DNA of 64,000 nt from Dryococelus australis (GCA_029891345.1 CM057002.1:65552590-65616589); one strand, 5' to 3'. Shown: positions 24,239 through 36,976, numbered from the stretch's first letter. Notes: generated from the letters alone by a model not told the origin. Made by a program: numbers and translations.

Positions 24239-25649
24239 ATCCCCAGTTTAACATGATGTCCCTGATGGAAGTCGGCAATGACCGGATGTGGCTGGCTGGC
24301 GGTCTTGATTGGGGACTGAAATAAGAAGGGGGAGGAAGCTGGGAGGTGAGGCCTCTCCAACTGTCGGGTGGCTTGAGCTCATCCCCAGAGGGTTATGCTA
24401 CAAAGTGCAGTTGGAGCTGGGTTACAGCTACCATTGGATATGCAGGCAGTAGCTGCCTTCCTAGCTTGCCACTTCGCACCACTATGCCTATGGGTGAATG
24501 GCATAAAGGTAGGTACTAGGTCAACCCCACTAAGGAAGAGCAGGCGACGATGATCCCTAGCTAGGTGTATAGCCAAACCGAGGCAGAGCTAACCAGAGTC
24601 ATAATCGGTTACTCCAACCGGTGACAGTTCAGCATGGTGAGTAGAGCAGTGGGTTTACCCTGGATGTCAGACGATGACATGGATGTGGTCCAAAGGTGCA
24701 TAGGCCTCCAGAACCAGTCTATCACTCCCTCCAGGAACAGTTCAGTGCAGTGGATTGAGTGAATTGGCTGGGCTGGTTGACTAGCTTCCTTGTGGATTGA
24801 GTCTCTAGTGGTTGCAGCTCTACCGTACTGCACAACAGGTGCACCGTATGTGTGGCCATCTAATGGGTGTGTTTGTGACATGTGCACACGGTTAAGGGAG
24901 CCCACAATCCTACTCTCGGTTCGGCAATTGGGTTGTAAATTATGCAGTCGCCTGCTTTTCACTGGTAGGCTGACGTCTACAGGGGATAAAAGTCACAGTC
25001 ACCCTAGAATCAGTAGTTGGAGGTTTGATAGAAAATGTGTTTATTCTGCGAGGAATGGACACAGCCTGTACTACTTCCTAACTAACCAGGAACTGAAACG
25101 GAAGTAGATGACGAAAACCAGGTAAAGGGGACCTGGATCTATACTAGACAAAAGTAGATGCGGCTAGGTAGCTATAGTACTAACTGACCCTAACTAATTT
25201 GATGCTGTTGTCCAGAAGGGACTCGGGTGGCACTATCAGAAGGGTTAAAGGGGTTGAAGACTTCTTCAGGGGGGTTGCTGGTGAAGGTATTGAAGAGCTT
25301 CTGGTAGGTTGCAAAGATGTTGAAGTTGGCAGAGAGCTCCAGCACTAGAAGTGGTGGAGCAAGCTGCAGAGAATGAACTGGCATTCTGTGGCTGTGCACG
25401 GACATATATTCCACCTGCCTGCGGGCTCTCAGGTGCGGGGTGAGCTCCTCCTGTGGGCGTAGCTGCACTCTGGTGCCATCTCTCGGTCCATGGCATAAGC
25501 AGGCGTCTGTCATGTGGAGTTACATCAGCGATGTAATCTTAGGTGGGCTGCTTGGCTGGCTTCCATTGCATGTGAGGGGTGGACGTGATGTTTGACGTAA
25601 AGGTGGATCAAACTTGGCTGACATGTCCGTGGGTGCCCCCGCATCTAGG

Positions 25650-25720
25650 AACACGCTGGTAGGCCCTGGTAGCAAGTCATTCAGGGTTCAAACCCTGCCT
25701 GGGGTAACGTGAGGTAATTC
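25650..25720 (+). repeat. B-box-bearing tRNA-like fragment
   Basis: AGGGTTCAAACCCTGCCTGG has a perfect B-box and a T-arm that can pair. An A-box upstream is at best degenerate (CTGGTAGCAAG). It is probably a fragment of a tRNA-derived SINE. Confidence 0.35.
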
Positions 25721-26796
25721 CAAGCTATTGTCACCACCCCTAATCCAGCACACCATTGTGATTTACCTCTGGGTGTTGGAATGTAGAGGTCCGGTGTAAC
25801 TGAGGATCCTGGCACAGACAGGCAAAGGATAGACATTGAGAGACTACCCATCTACCTCTGTACATTCCACTGCTATTCATATCTGGGTGCAAAGGTTCGG
25901 GGATAGCAAGGCGTGTGCGTCAACCTTATCTTCCACATGAGGGGAACACTACTACACATCTGCATTGCCGTTGAGAGATCGCAGTAATACTCCTTACTAT
26001 TCTCCATGCCTATGGCTTTCTCCAAGCAAGGAGGCGAAAGGATGGGTAAAATAGCTGCAGAACAAGGAACTCTAGTCAACATGACAGGGTTCACCAACTC
26101 AGATGATAAACAAGCAGAGTAAGTTTCCCCAGCAGAAAATAGTCTATGAACCCCTCTGTATCAACCAAGGCTCTTACAATCGCCCACCATAACATTAGGT
26201 GTCTGCAGCCTGCGGGCCACTTCTGACCAAACACAATCCCATTGCAGTCAAATTGTATATACAGTCAAGAGACCATGCCTGTAGAAGACCTGCAGGACCA
26301 GCCGTTTGCCAAGGCCAGTTCTCCCTACCAACTAGTACAGGCTGCCTCAAAATTCCTAAGGACCAAAGGTACTGAATAATTAGCTGTACTGATTGTAGCA
26401 CATAGGCGAGGCGTTGGTAGTCCACGCCAAGAGGGAAATGGCTCCACGCCCCTACAAGCTTTGTCTGGGTAGTTGTCAAACTAATAAATATTGTAGTGAG
26501 CAAAATAATTACATACATGTTCGTTTTAGTGTAAATGGGTTGATTTCAATGATTTCTTTTATGTAGATAGTAATCATCTTAACTCTGCCTTTCTAAGTTA
26601 ATTTTTTGCCCCCCTTTATGCTGTTACTTAAGATAATCACTAGAAATGTTGAGCATTTAAGTTTGCCAGATTTTTGGGAAGGAAAATTTGTAAATGTTTT
26701 GGTGACATTGCTTTTTCTACTCATCGTAAGTTAACCAAGTTTTTATACGTGGTTAAATGGTCCCCTGAACTAAACCAGACATGAAACAGCAAACTA

Positions 26797-26850
26797 CAGC
26801 AGAACTCCAATTTAACAAAATTGGCTCCTGAAAATATTTATTCTAATTAG
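26797..26850 (+). mobile_element. pogo/Tigger-like terminus
   Basis: CAGCAGAACTCCAATTTAAC preceded by TA matches the pogo/Tigger-type ends elsewhere in the window. No matching opposite end was found, so this is a partial copy. Confidence 0.4.
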
Positions 26851-27920
26851 CTGTTTCATTAAATCTAAATTTACCTATTTTAATTAATACCCCAACACCA
26901 ATAAATTACGATTTTTTTTGTCAAGACTGCATTTCATCATCAGTCGTGTAAAATAACACTTTTATTTCAATAAAATATCAACATAATTCACTAGGCAGAT
27001 GTTCTGCAATTGAAATTGTACTCCACAAGACCATAAAGAAAGTTAAACATTGTGCACCATTTAAATGTAAGCGAGTGCGAAATACATTCTCAATAACTCT
27101 TTGTGCGAAAATTAGTAGATTGTTTAATGAAACACTAATCAATTTCAATAAGCAGAAGTCTTCCAAATAGTAATATGCATCCCACAAGTCTTTGGACATC
27201 CTCTTACAGCCACAAAAATGTTAACATTATGGAAAGTGCTACAATGGATATATTTTTTGCCAGTAAACATTTTAGCCAGTGATGTCATCTTTCTCACAAA
27301 TGTAATAAATAAACAAACAAACAATTGCTTGTATGCTACACCACAATCATGCTTTGTTTAGCCAACACACTGACAGCTTGTAGTGGCACATGTAAAGTCC
27401 GCCAACACGCATGCATACATCTGGTGTGAAGGACGTGACCTACCTACATTTCAAGAACAACTGCAACACGTGCGACAGGCAAGCTAGGTAGGTTGCAGCA
27501 GAAACAGGTGCTATTTATTCATGTAATATGTTGTATCCAAAGGCGAAGCCAAAGTTGTCAATAGACAGCACAAAACCGAAATCAAGGACAATTAAAAAAC
27601 GTATCCTGAAGCTAAAAACAGCACACACAGCCTAAGGAACATGATGTGGTCACGAGATAAAAAGGTGCTCTAGGAAAGTAAGATAATATCTGCAACCTGC
27701 ACTGTTATTTGCTACCGCTGTTGCTGTGTGTGCATGGTTGGATGGTAACTAGGTGCTCTGGGTGGGATGGCCATGGCGGGGAGGGAGGGGTGTAGAACTA
27801 AGGAGCCCTTTGTGATGTCATGTGGCACATGAAGTCTAAGTAGGTGTGCGTGCCAACTCATATCACAGTGGCAGTTGTAAACTGATTTTAACTTTATTTT
27901 CGGTGGATGGTCTAAGGGAC
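26851..27920. other. No recognised gene
   Basis: AT-rich, with a GC-richer stretch near 27750-27850. Nothing assignable. Confidence 0.35.
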
Positions 27921-27923
27921 CTA

Positions 27924-29685
27924 CAGTCAACTCCCAATCTATTGTTTTTCAAGGGGCTGCCAAAAAAGTCCATACATGCGGGATTTCAGTATATGAGGGT
28001 TCTGACACGTACAACAATAAAATACGTCTACTCTTGTAAAAAAAGTTATGTTGAGTTTAGTAAGAGCTGTTCATTATCTGTGGATACAGTTTAGCTAATA
28101 AACACAATAAAAATCGGAATTGTAGAAAAACTATTGTAAAGTACATTAAAAAACATTTCACCCAAACTCCTTTAAATAAAAAAAATGTCTCAAAATACTG
28201 TATATAATTGATTGTAATACGACACCAAATGCAAGCTGACCTAAAACTTTCAAACCCTCTGAAAATGAAAATAATATGATGCCGAATGCAAGTCAAATGT
28301 TGAATGTCCGACGCAGATTCTTCCAGGAGAGAGAGAGCGCAGCGATCTATCGGGCAGTGTGTTGATGGCGACAGGTGAAGGAGGGGTGGCGATGGGAGGA
28401 TTACCCCTCCATACCGCTACATGTTGTCGACAACGTGCACGTGACAAATGTCTCGTCTTTAAAGTAATTAATTATATTTTACTGCAAAGAAAACTAGTAA
28501 TTTTGAAACAAAAATAACTAAATAAGGTGGTTTATAATTGATTTCTTCACTGTCTAATAATTCATCATTCAAAACCACGTCCTCTAATTTTCCCTGTCGT
28601 AACTTATACTGCACTCAGGTCAGTGCTTATCTACCCATTATTAGATGGCAAAAGGTGTCGAATAGTTCCTTACATTTTATCAGTTTATTCAAAAAGTTTG
28701 TGTCTATTGAAATAAATTAATATAAGTTCTCTGATTTCCCTGCAGAAGTTACTGAAAATGAATTTTACACTTATAATACAAGTCGCTCAATGTTCGAACG
28801 ATTTTTGATGGCAAGGGAGTTCAATTATATGCTTCTGGGCATATAATTTTATTCGCAAAGATGCTGCCCCTTGAGTAGAATAAATATATTAAGTTTTAAA
28901 ATCATGTTAATTTTATGCCAGATACAATAAAAGGCCAACCATATGGGGAAAAACCACCTTTAATCAAAATTTTTTTTTTCCAAATAATAATTCCTCGTTA
29001 AATTGTTTTGCGTAACATTTTCAGCTGAAACCATTTACTTTGAAATACAAGTGATGTTAGGTGCAACTATTTTGAGCGAGGTATAATCTCAATAAAATTA
29101 CGTTCACCAGGCACACTTTATTTGCTCTGCTGCCGGCGGGTGACGTGTGGAAGGCAAGCCAAGCGGTCGTAGCAGAGAGAGAGAGGACATGCTTTATCTT
29201 TTGCTCGACAACTTCCCTCTCAAAGAGATGACATGAGGGGAGGAAGGAAGGTGTGCCACTGAGAGAGACAGAAACAAGGGAGAAAAAGAGGATGCTAGGT
29301 CGCCATGCTCGTTGATATGGGTAACCATTTCCCCCTCTCAGGAGAAGTAACCAGCCAGACTCTCTCGCCGCACAGCTGCAGTGTCAACAGACATGTTGAG
29401 AGGACGAGAAGACAAGACAATAGACAGTGTGTTGCAAAGCAGTTATAAACGGCGGCGCACGTGACTTATTTCACATCCAGTTTCTGGCCGTTTGCATAAA
29501 CAACCAGCTAGAGAACGATAGTTGCGAGAAATATTAGGTGAAGGGACCCGAAATATACTTCGATCGATGCTCCATGCAATAAACAATGCAAGCAGTTTAT
29601 GTTAACATTACTTACATAGGGATTTCGCCAGGACCACAAAAAATTATTGGTGGATGTGGTTTATCGATACATTGAGAGTCTACTG
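27924..29685. mobile_element. Second pogo/Tigger-like non-autonomous element
   Basis: The left end is CAGTCAACTCCCAATCTATT. The right end, on the minus strand, is CAGTAGACTCTCAATGTATC. They agree at about 16 of the first 21 bases, and both are flanked by TA. The 1.76-kb interior has no transposase frame. A GC-richer, purine-rich segment lies at about 29100-29470. Ends of this type are characteristic of pogo/Tigger relatives, so the element would have depended on a transposase supplied elsewhere. Confidence 0.5.
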
Positions 29686-29991
29686 TACTGAGAAATACTT
29701 ACATATTATTGCCATGGGCCAGTGAATGCGTTACTAGGTTTTCATTGCTATTTATTCCATTTTAGCGGATATTTTATTATTTTGATAATTTTTTTTGGGA
29801 ATTTTTTGACAGTTCCTTTAGATCACCTATATGTTTATTACTTTGGGGTTTCACTATACAAACTACAAACCACCTACGTGACCCACCACTCCAGTCAGTC
29901 ATACAAACAAACATCCCTCAGTATTCAGTTTGTCAAAGCGACCCTTGCCGTGCCACTCATTCGAGATGAATGCCGTCTCCCTTTTTAATGG

Positions 29992-31095
29992 AAAAAAGAA
30001 GATTTGAGTGAAGAAGTGGCTATTGGAAAGGAAGAAGTTCACACATTAAAATAGCTTAATGGGGATGACCTCAAAAACTATTACAGGGTGGATGAAGCAA
30101 CATTTAGTAATTTGCTGTAGATGGTGCAGAGTTACATACAGAAGGAAAACATGATGGTTAGGGTGTCGGTCAACTCAGGAGTGAGGTTAATCGTAACTCT
30201 ACAGTATTTGGGTACAGGACAATCATAAACCGACCTTCAATACAGTGTAGTGAAGTCATCACAGCTGTTATCACTAATTATCCTGAAAACCTGTTCAGCC
30301 AAATACAGTTACCTGAAGTTCATTAAGAGAAGTAAATTCAAAATAATCAATTACTTTTTGTATAATTTATTTCCCTTTTTTTTTGTTGTGAAAAAAAAAT
30401 ACAGTAGTTAAGTGGGACAATGAAAGAAACTGGAGGTTGAAGGTACGGCTTCTTTATTAAGAGATGTATGAGAGGAAATGGAGGTGGATGAGGATGATGA
30501 TATGTTTAGTACTGTGGAGACGGAGATAGAAATGGAGATGAAAAGTGACTCCACGATGGTGGAGTTTGGCGACAGTTAAGGGGAGGGTGAGGCCTGCACA
30601 GGAAATCAAGAAAGAAACAATCATGCTGTATGGCACCAATAATAGCCTTTTGATTTTAAGGTATGGAAGCATCAAATATCACATATTTTATATAGTATTA
30701 AATCTCATAAAACAATGCTGTTTTCACATTTATACAAGTTGTTTGTTTTGCCAACTGCTGTCTCATATAGATACTTCCCTATTACAAACATGGTGTACTA
30801 ATTACAAACACTTGTTTCAGCTACCATGGTCAGAAGCAGAGTGGAATGCTGTTGCCAAACAATTTAAAAAAAAAATGAATTTTAGCCACTGCATTGGTGC
30901 CGTCGATGGCGTCATGTTGCCATACGAAAGCCTACTGAAAGTGGACTATTGCATTACAATTACAAAAAAAGTTGTGAGTAATTTTGTTAGCAATTGTGAA
31001 TGCAAATTATGAAATCCTGTGCATTCACATTGGCAGCAATGGATGTGCAAGTGATTTCACCGTTCTAGAAAGCACTACATTTTATGAGAAGCTTT
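29992..31095 (+). pseudogene. PIF/Harbinger transposase relic with a likely intron
   Basis: The first part (30060-30331) encodes YYRVDEATFSNLL, YIQKENMMVRVSV, RLIVTLQYLGTGQS and TDLQYSVVKSSQLLSLII, matching the N-terminal region of Harbinger nucleases, with two stops. The second part (30821-31095) encodes LPWSEAEWNAVAKQFKKKMN and then FSHCIGAVDGV, where GAVDG carries the first catalytic Asp. A NANYEI segment follows (usually DANY) and then GSNGCASDFTVLEST, keeping the second Asp. Between them a GT at 30332 and a pyrimidine-rich acceptor CTTGTTTCAG ending at 30820 bound about 490 bp that fit an intron. Frameshifts after 30990 show it is dead. The companion Myb-like ORF was not identified. It begins about 300 bp after the right end of the preceding Tigger-like element. 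Confidence 0.85.
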
Positions 31096-33036
31096 TGAAT
31101 GGGGACTGACAGATACAGAGACATGTGTGCTGGACAGATACAGACACATGTGTGCTGTAAGTTTTTGTCGGAGATGATGCTTTTTCATTAAACAAACATC
31201 TAGTGAAACTATGTCCGCTGAAAACCATGCCCATTGTAAGGAGTCCCCGTCGTTTTTCCTAAAATATTTTGCCTGAAATTTGGCAAAATTACTTTTAAGG
31301 AAAACAACTTTAGGCAAAATGAGTTTATGTAAATTTAAGTGAGGGTCTGTAATTTTAGGCAAAATTACTTTGGGAAGCTAATCGAGGGGCTAGAATTTTA
31401 TGCAAAACGACAGTTGCCTGTTGTAGGTAAATGAATTTTATTACCTGATAAAACCCTCAAGCATTATCTTGCTCACATTTATGACATAGGTGGCACCACT
31501 AGTACATTATGTCAAAACAACATAAGTGTTTGTCATGTAAAGGGCATCAAGTTCAATGTAGTAGTAACAGATGGCATTGCACACCCTAGTGTGACGGCTA
31601 TCCCTGCACATAGATCGCAAGCTATACCAACAGAACAATGCGTGGAGTTGAAAATTGTGTTGGCCATTTAGGACGGCTTACCTTCGCTGCGACGGGGCTC
31701 GTTTGTCTGACCACCTCACCTCATATCTGCTGGGCGTGCCTGCTGCTCTTCAAGTTCCGGTGCCGCAGCCCCCGAAGGCTTGGGCTGTCTTCCCCTCCTT
31801 TGCAGCACGTCACCTTGACCATATGACGCCAGGCAGCCAGCCAGCCACATACCACTAGAGCGCATTTCCGGGACTTCTGGATATAGATGAAGCGAAGAAT
31901 ATATTGTAACATTCTGGATGTTTTTGAAATAAAGGTAAATAGGAGTGTCTTGCCCAGAATCTGAGAGACAGGACTGGGATTTCACATAGGCAGGAACTGC
32001 TGTTCCGTTAATATTTTCAAGGGAGGAACTTGCTGCCATTTTAAGTTAAGTATCATGTGGATAATTGGTAAGGGCATATTTTATATATCATGCAAATATC
32101 TGGAGAAACTATTTTTATACCAAATGTAATGTGTGGGGAATTTATATTTTTGATTCCAAGTTATATATTGTAATATTGGGGGAAATACAATTTTAAAATT
32201 AATTGAATGCATTATATAAAGAATTTAAAACCTTTTCACCGGAACCAACTTTTTTTTTGACAACACTGGGAGGCCCTTAGCCATTTTCTATTTTTAACGC
32301 CTACATTAAGGAAGCATTGAGACTAAGATCTCATCCTTTGTTTGTTGGAAAACACTGTCACGCTGGTTTTAAAGCAAACTAAAATGGTGTTACAATTTTC
32401 TACTAGAAGTCTATGTACAAACTCATAGATTTAGACTTTACATATAAAAAAGGTGGTTGAAATATAAAGCCATGTTTGTTCCATCTCTCCTGATCGATGC
32501 ACCTTTTAAATGTGGCTTAAGAAAGACTGATTGTATTTCTGAAGATCCTATACGTATTACACAATATTACAGTGAAAATGGTCTATGAAACTAACACTTA
32601 AGTGCGGTTTGATCTTGGGTCGAATGGTAGTGGTGTTGGAATGAATACACATCTACTGATTTTGTTATTTGAATGTGTTGTGTGTAAATAAAGATTAATG
32701 TTATTCAGTATTATACTGTATAATTTCTACGTAGAGTTTCACAGTGTTGCATGGATGTGTTGTGATGCTGAGATTACCTACGTATAAACGTCACATAAAT
32801 GACATATTTTATGTGCCTATGTTAGACTTGTTTTTCGCACAGGTTAATATAATTGTATTCTTTTCTACAGCACAAAGACAATTAATTGAACTAAGTGAAA
32901 TTATGGTTACAAAAGCCTTTTATGCAATGTTTCAAAGTAAATGTATGGTATCAAATTAAAATTTAAAAAATGTGAATTGTTGAAATTACTTAAAAATTAT
33001 AAATATTAAATTTTACGTGTTTTTAATCCTCCCCAC
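31096..33036. other. AT-rich DNA with a small GC-rich island
   Basis: A GC-rich patch at 31640-31870 has overlapping open frames on both strands (62-107 codons) without a recognised domain. Elsewhere there is nothing assignable. Confidence 0.35.
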
Positions 33037-33075
33037 CAGCAGTGGTGTAGCCAGGATTTCAACTTTAGAGGAGCG
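33037..33075 (+). mobile_element. hAT-like terminus fragment
   Basis: CAGCAGTGGTGTAGCCAGGA resembles the CAG.GGCGTAGCCAGGA termini of many animal hAT elements. No opposite end or transposase was identified. Confidence 0.35.
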
Positions 33076-33828
33076 GGCAGCAAATGTTCAAAAATGGTAT
33101 TACAATCTTGCCAATCAGCTGGAACAGGGCATAAAAATTATACGGGTACTTATACATAATTTACTATTCATTAGCTTTCAAGTAGTTTCCCAAATTTTTT
33201 TTGTGGAATTTATGGGGTGAAAATTTTTGCAGTTCTGTAGGAAAATAATTGACCATAACAAAGTACAGCTAGCAATCTATAAAAGTAACACTTCCTATTG
33301 AATGAATAACAGCAAATTGACTTACCGATTATTCTAAGTCACTTTGTCTATTACCCATCACATCAGTGACTCATAATTTAATCCTGCAGTGTGTACACAT
33401 AATGAAAAAAATAGGCCTATGTGGCTTTAATTGTACTGTTTTGCGACATGCAACAATTAAGAACATTTAAATTGTCATTGAATGTGATAGAAATGATATT
33501 ACAACTTTTGTTACCTTACACGGTTGCAGCTGTAGTTTCATCCCTATAAAATAAAAGAAATATAGGTATAGAACTCAAGACTGATATTTTTTACTATAGT
33601 GTTTTCTTCGAATTCTACCACATTCAAGCTTAAGAAGGAAAAACTTTGAAACTAAATATATATACTATTAATAATGTACTTTAATATGCAGTAAAGGTGA
33701 ATCATTTACATTACTTAACGCATAATTTTATCACACAGAACAAAATATAACTTGTAAGTAAGAAAAGTGACTTCAATTTGTTTTTAACAGATCAATGTCA
33801 TCTAATTATTTCTTCTAAGAAACCAGTG

Positions 33829-33867
33829 GCAATGTTACCCATTTTTTGAGAAAATGGGTAACATTGC
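33829..33867. repeat. 17-bp perfect hairpin
   Basis: GCAATGTTACCCATTTT and its exact reverse complement are separated by TTGAG. Confidence 0.95.
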
Positions 33868-34029
33868 ATAATGCAGTTGCTTAACCGGTGCTTTGGAGAG
33901 GGGTTGCTAACAAGTTATAAATATTTAAAAATTAAAGGAAACTTTCACATTGTACAATTTACTAAGCCCCATACTTTGCAGAATTGTCATTATTTTCAAC
34001 TCAAATATTGAAACATGCACTGTACTGCC

Positions 34030-34129
34030 ACAGCAGCACAAATAACAAGTACAACAACAAAAAATTCAATTTCACTCAGGTTTCATTATAAATCATTACA
34101 CCCCCATGAAATGATTAAAACAGTGTTTT

Positions 34130-34192
<63 letters not shown>

Positions 34193-34362
34193 TAAGGAAA
34201 ATTCTTGCACCATTTAAATGCATGATTCCATTATAAAGGGAACAATATTTTAATTTTACATCAGGTACACACAGTGCTATTCATGAAGCTTTTTATAATA
34301 GATATTTTAAAAACTACTACATTGCTATGCTCAAAATAAGTTTCCATTTAAAAGGCGGCAAA
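34030..34362 (+). repeat. Unnamed ~300-bp dispersed repeat, copy 1
   Basis: This is repeated in the same orientation at 38600-38890. Shared segments include AATTCAATYTCACTCAGGTT, GATTCCATT.TAAAGGGAAC and a nearly identical block ending at the 'ggcggc' before 34362. Copy 1 is expanded by a 59-base A homopolymer, where copy 2 has only a short A-run. Copy 1 ends exactly where the copia reverse transcriptase fragment begins. Confidence 0.8.
34132..34190. repeat. A homopolymer (59)
   Basis: A run of 59 A, followed by GGTAAGG. It lies inside the dispersed repeat rather than at the 3' end of a recognisable retroelement. Confidence 0.97.
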
Positions 34363-34622
34363 CTACAGGGTCTCTACCAACTGAAATCAGAACCTTGCAT
34401 CTTCAAGAACTGTGATGGTTCGTTGATACTTGGCCTATAACTGGATGATGGCATAGTCATTGGTAAAAATCATAAAAGCATCGAGGAACTGTTGGAAAAT
34501 TTTCAAGAGGAGTTCAAAAATCTGAATTCAAGAAACCCCAATAAAATTCCTTGGAATAGAATTTGCCATAACAGAAAGTAGTCTGCACATAAATCAGGTG
34601 AAGACAGTAAATCAACTGTTTA
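34363..34622 (+). pseudogene. Ty1/copia reverse transcriptase fragment
   Basis: The frame encodes LQGLYQLKSEPCIFKNCDGS, then LILGL*LDDGIVIGKNHKSI, where the tyrosine of the YVDD-type catalytic motif is a stop but both Asp are kept. A frameshift near 34520 is followed by KFLGIEFAITESSLHINQVK. This is the C-terminal half of a copia RT. About 20 residues usually found between the GLKQ motif and the C.F motif are deleted. The rest of pol resumes at about 37000 after an insertion. Confidence 0.8.
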
Positions 34623-34639
34623 AAGTGACGCCGACCATG

Positions 34640-36094
34640 GCTTCTACCTGGACAGTTTGCTCGCAGCAGCGAGGGACCTGCACAGACAGGATGCACGCTC
34701 TACTCAGGGTGCAGCAGCGTGCAGTGTCCAGCGAGTGTTTCAAGGCAGTGCAGGTGTAGCAGGGGCAGTTTAGTGTAGGAATGTGTGTGTGTGGTCAACT
34801 AGTCAGCTACTCCACGTAGCGGAGGGATATGTAATTAGTGCCAACTGTGTTGAAAACGTAAAATATGTAATTAATGGTTCACGCATTACACAGACATATT
34901 GCGAGACTGGGACAGACGTACATATCAAAGCCATTATTGTTTTCTGTAATCTCCTGTTTGTTTGCATTTCACGTTGTTTCACCCCCACCTCATCCATCAA
35001 CGTGTATTAAGTGTTCATTATGTCTTTTCCAGTGTTTTTTAATTTATTGTGTGCCTCCTACACTTGTGCTTGACCCCAAGTAAGTCTAACGGTACTTTGT
35101 ACAAGAAAGTAGTGCTGTGTGATGCGTGGGCCCGTCACCGCCGGTCCTTGCATCTGCACGCCAAGTCAGTCATCGCTTGGCAGCTGGAGGGGTGAATTAT
35201 GTGTCGCGTCGCACGTGCCCGGGTGCCATTCAAACTCTGTTATTAATCATCTTAATTTGCAATAGGCTTTAAACTACCGGAACCTTTTTACGTTTAGCCA
35301 CCCAGAACAACACCTCTCCACTCCCGGTTGGTTTGCATCGTGACCGGGAGCTTGCTTGTCCCTGTAACTATTGTGTAGTCCAACGTGGCCTTTTGTTCAG
35401 ATTTGCTGTCACCGACCAGTTAGGTTTGGTACTAATGTAAGTTGCTTCCGAGAAGTATTTAAAGTCATGGACGAATAAATACTGTCACTCAGGAAAGTGC
35501 GTGTTTAATTCTGTCTTCGCCTTTGGGCGCATAAGGGCAGGGGGCCCTCATTTCTTGCCATTTCTAAAGTGTATTCAATTAGTTTATTTCAAGTGTGTTC
35601 TATTGTCCATGGTTTTCAGTCTTGGAAACTAGCCTTTATTGATGTTAGTGGTCGCACATTTCTCAAGCTGCCGTCTCAGACTTTGACATTTGTTGTCCTA
35701 AGCAGCGTGAAGAAATAATTTACTTAATGCCAGAAGGGGACACTTGTGTATTGTCTGTTGAAGAATCGGAAGAGGGGGGGGGGGGGGGGTTGCAGACCGG
35801 GTCAGTGAAGATTCTTTGTCCTAGTCACATGCCTCTGCCTTACCCTCCCCATATTTTTTCGCTTCCATTATCTCTCCTCTTTTGCTGTAAAAACAGCGGC
35901 ACATTACAGACTAGTTTCTTAATCAGTGTATGTATAACTTCAAATTTAATTCAATGTCTTTTTTTCTTTTTGTGATTTTTCTTAAAGTTTATGCGCATCC
36001 ATGCCTAATATGCTACTTGTTTTTGGTGGAGATTTGTTTTTTTTTTTTTCTTGTGAAGTCAATTTTATGTGTAAAGTGAATAAAGGTAGGTAAA
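34640..36094. other. Sequence inserted in the copia relic, including a possible solo LTR
   Basis: A GC-richer stretch at 35100-35560 contains a TATTTAAAG box near 35455, an AATAAATA polyadenylation-like signal near 35475 and the tail 'ggcagggggccctca', which together suggest an LTR. No paired LTR or internal protein was found. A run of G near 35776-35790 lies in an otherwise meaningless 82-codon frame. Confidence 0.25.
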
Positions 36095-36500
36095 TGTATG
36101 CAAATAAAATGTGTTCTTATGTTACCATATTTTGGCGAGCAAGGCCATGTGCATGTATAGGTCATGTCAGAAGTTTTTGATGAAAAATTCGGGATAGTTA
36201 ATATTTCAAGTAGACCGCACAGAATTTTTATATTTTCATAAACATTGCTGGGCCTCATCGTGCCAGTGCAGAAGCCAACACGCTGCCTACATTTCGTATA
36301 AATTCAACACATTGATGTGAATTGCATCTATCAGCATGTTTTATCAACACCAGGCCGCTGTTACAAAGCGAACTGGCACTGGTGGTGGCCAGCCAGAATA
36401 ATCTCGTAGCGGTCGGCCGGCTGGCCATCGCCCGCTAACTTGTAGCGACCGATTGACAGCTGTCCAGCCCCAAGGATCTAGGACCGATCGACAGATGTGA
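36095..36500 (-). repeat. Dispersed ~400-bp module, copy 2 (inverted)
   Basis: Reverse complement relative to 20690-21095, with clear but imperfect identity. It ends near 36095 where similarity is lost in a T-rich tract. It sits within the DNA that splits the copia pol, upstream of a Tigger-like terminus at 36974. Confidence 0.75.
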
Positions 36501-36924
36501 GTTGCCACATTGCAGAGGATCTAGGCGCTTGGCCAGCTACGTGTGTACGGCAATGTATTCGCTGCTAGCCCCAACACGCTAGTGATCCAATGTATCTTCA
36601 TATAAATTATCAAGAAATAAATTCTGTGTTTTGCTTCAAACATAAGGCATCTGCAACAGTGTTTAGTTATATTTTAATAATACATAGTCTAATCTTTTCA
36701 TTCACTTTCAATGGCCATGCCTTTTTTTTTTACGGCAAGGGGTGGTTCAGTATGCCTTTCTTTTGTATAAAATTAATCAGGAGATGTCCAGCTATTAAAA
36801 TATACATGTGTGTTGATATTTAATTTATAAAGTGTTTATGCGCTAGAGACAAATTAACATGAACTTCGTGCAAAAAAAAATGGCAAGTTAGGTGTTAGGG
36901 GTCACTACGACGCCTTCTCTATTA

Positions 36925-36976
36925 CAACCCTATTCTCAGAAACCGTGAGGGGTCGTAATAATGAGGTTCTACTGTA
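36925..36976 (-). mobile_element. pogo/Tigger-like terminus
   Basis: Read on the minus strand, CAGTAGAACCTCATTATTAC continues into CGACCCCTCACGGTTTC, flanked by TA. It agrees with the terminus at 61575 at about 30 of 37 positions. This end probably bounds the insertion in the copia relic on its right side. The left end was not identified. Confidence 0.55.

Larger units (their letters stand above)
22251..26520. other. GC-rich block, probable decayed LTR-type retroelement of unknown family
   Basis: Composition here is much GC-richer than the surroundings (except AT-rich 22.65-23.4 kb). The block holds a perfect hairpin, a 126-bp triplicate and many overlapping 60-117 codon frames, none with an RT, integrase, protease or gag motif I recognise. 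A minus-strand frame at 26195-26518 (107 codons) begins with a signal-peptide-like hydrophobic segment but has no other recognisable feature. GC-rich non-coding DNA with tandem repeats is common in LTR and untranslated parts of insect retroelements, so I infer such an origin without direct proof. Confidence 0.25.

Noticed and set aside
34015..34236. 73-codon frame with a poly-Lys stretch
   Set aside because: The lysines come from the 59-base A homopolymer.
34640..36976. piggyBac-type insertion in copia suggested by TTAA at both junctions
   Set aside because: TTAA occurs only loosely near each breakpoint, and the expected CCC-type ends are absent. The right border instead carries a TA-flanked Tigger-like end.
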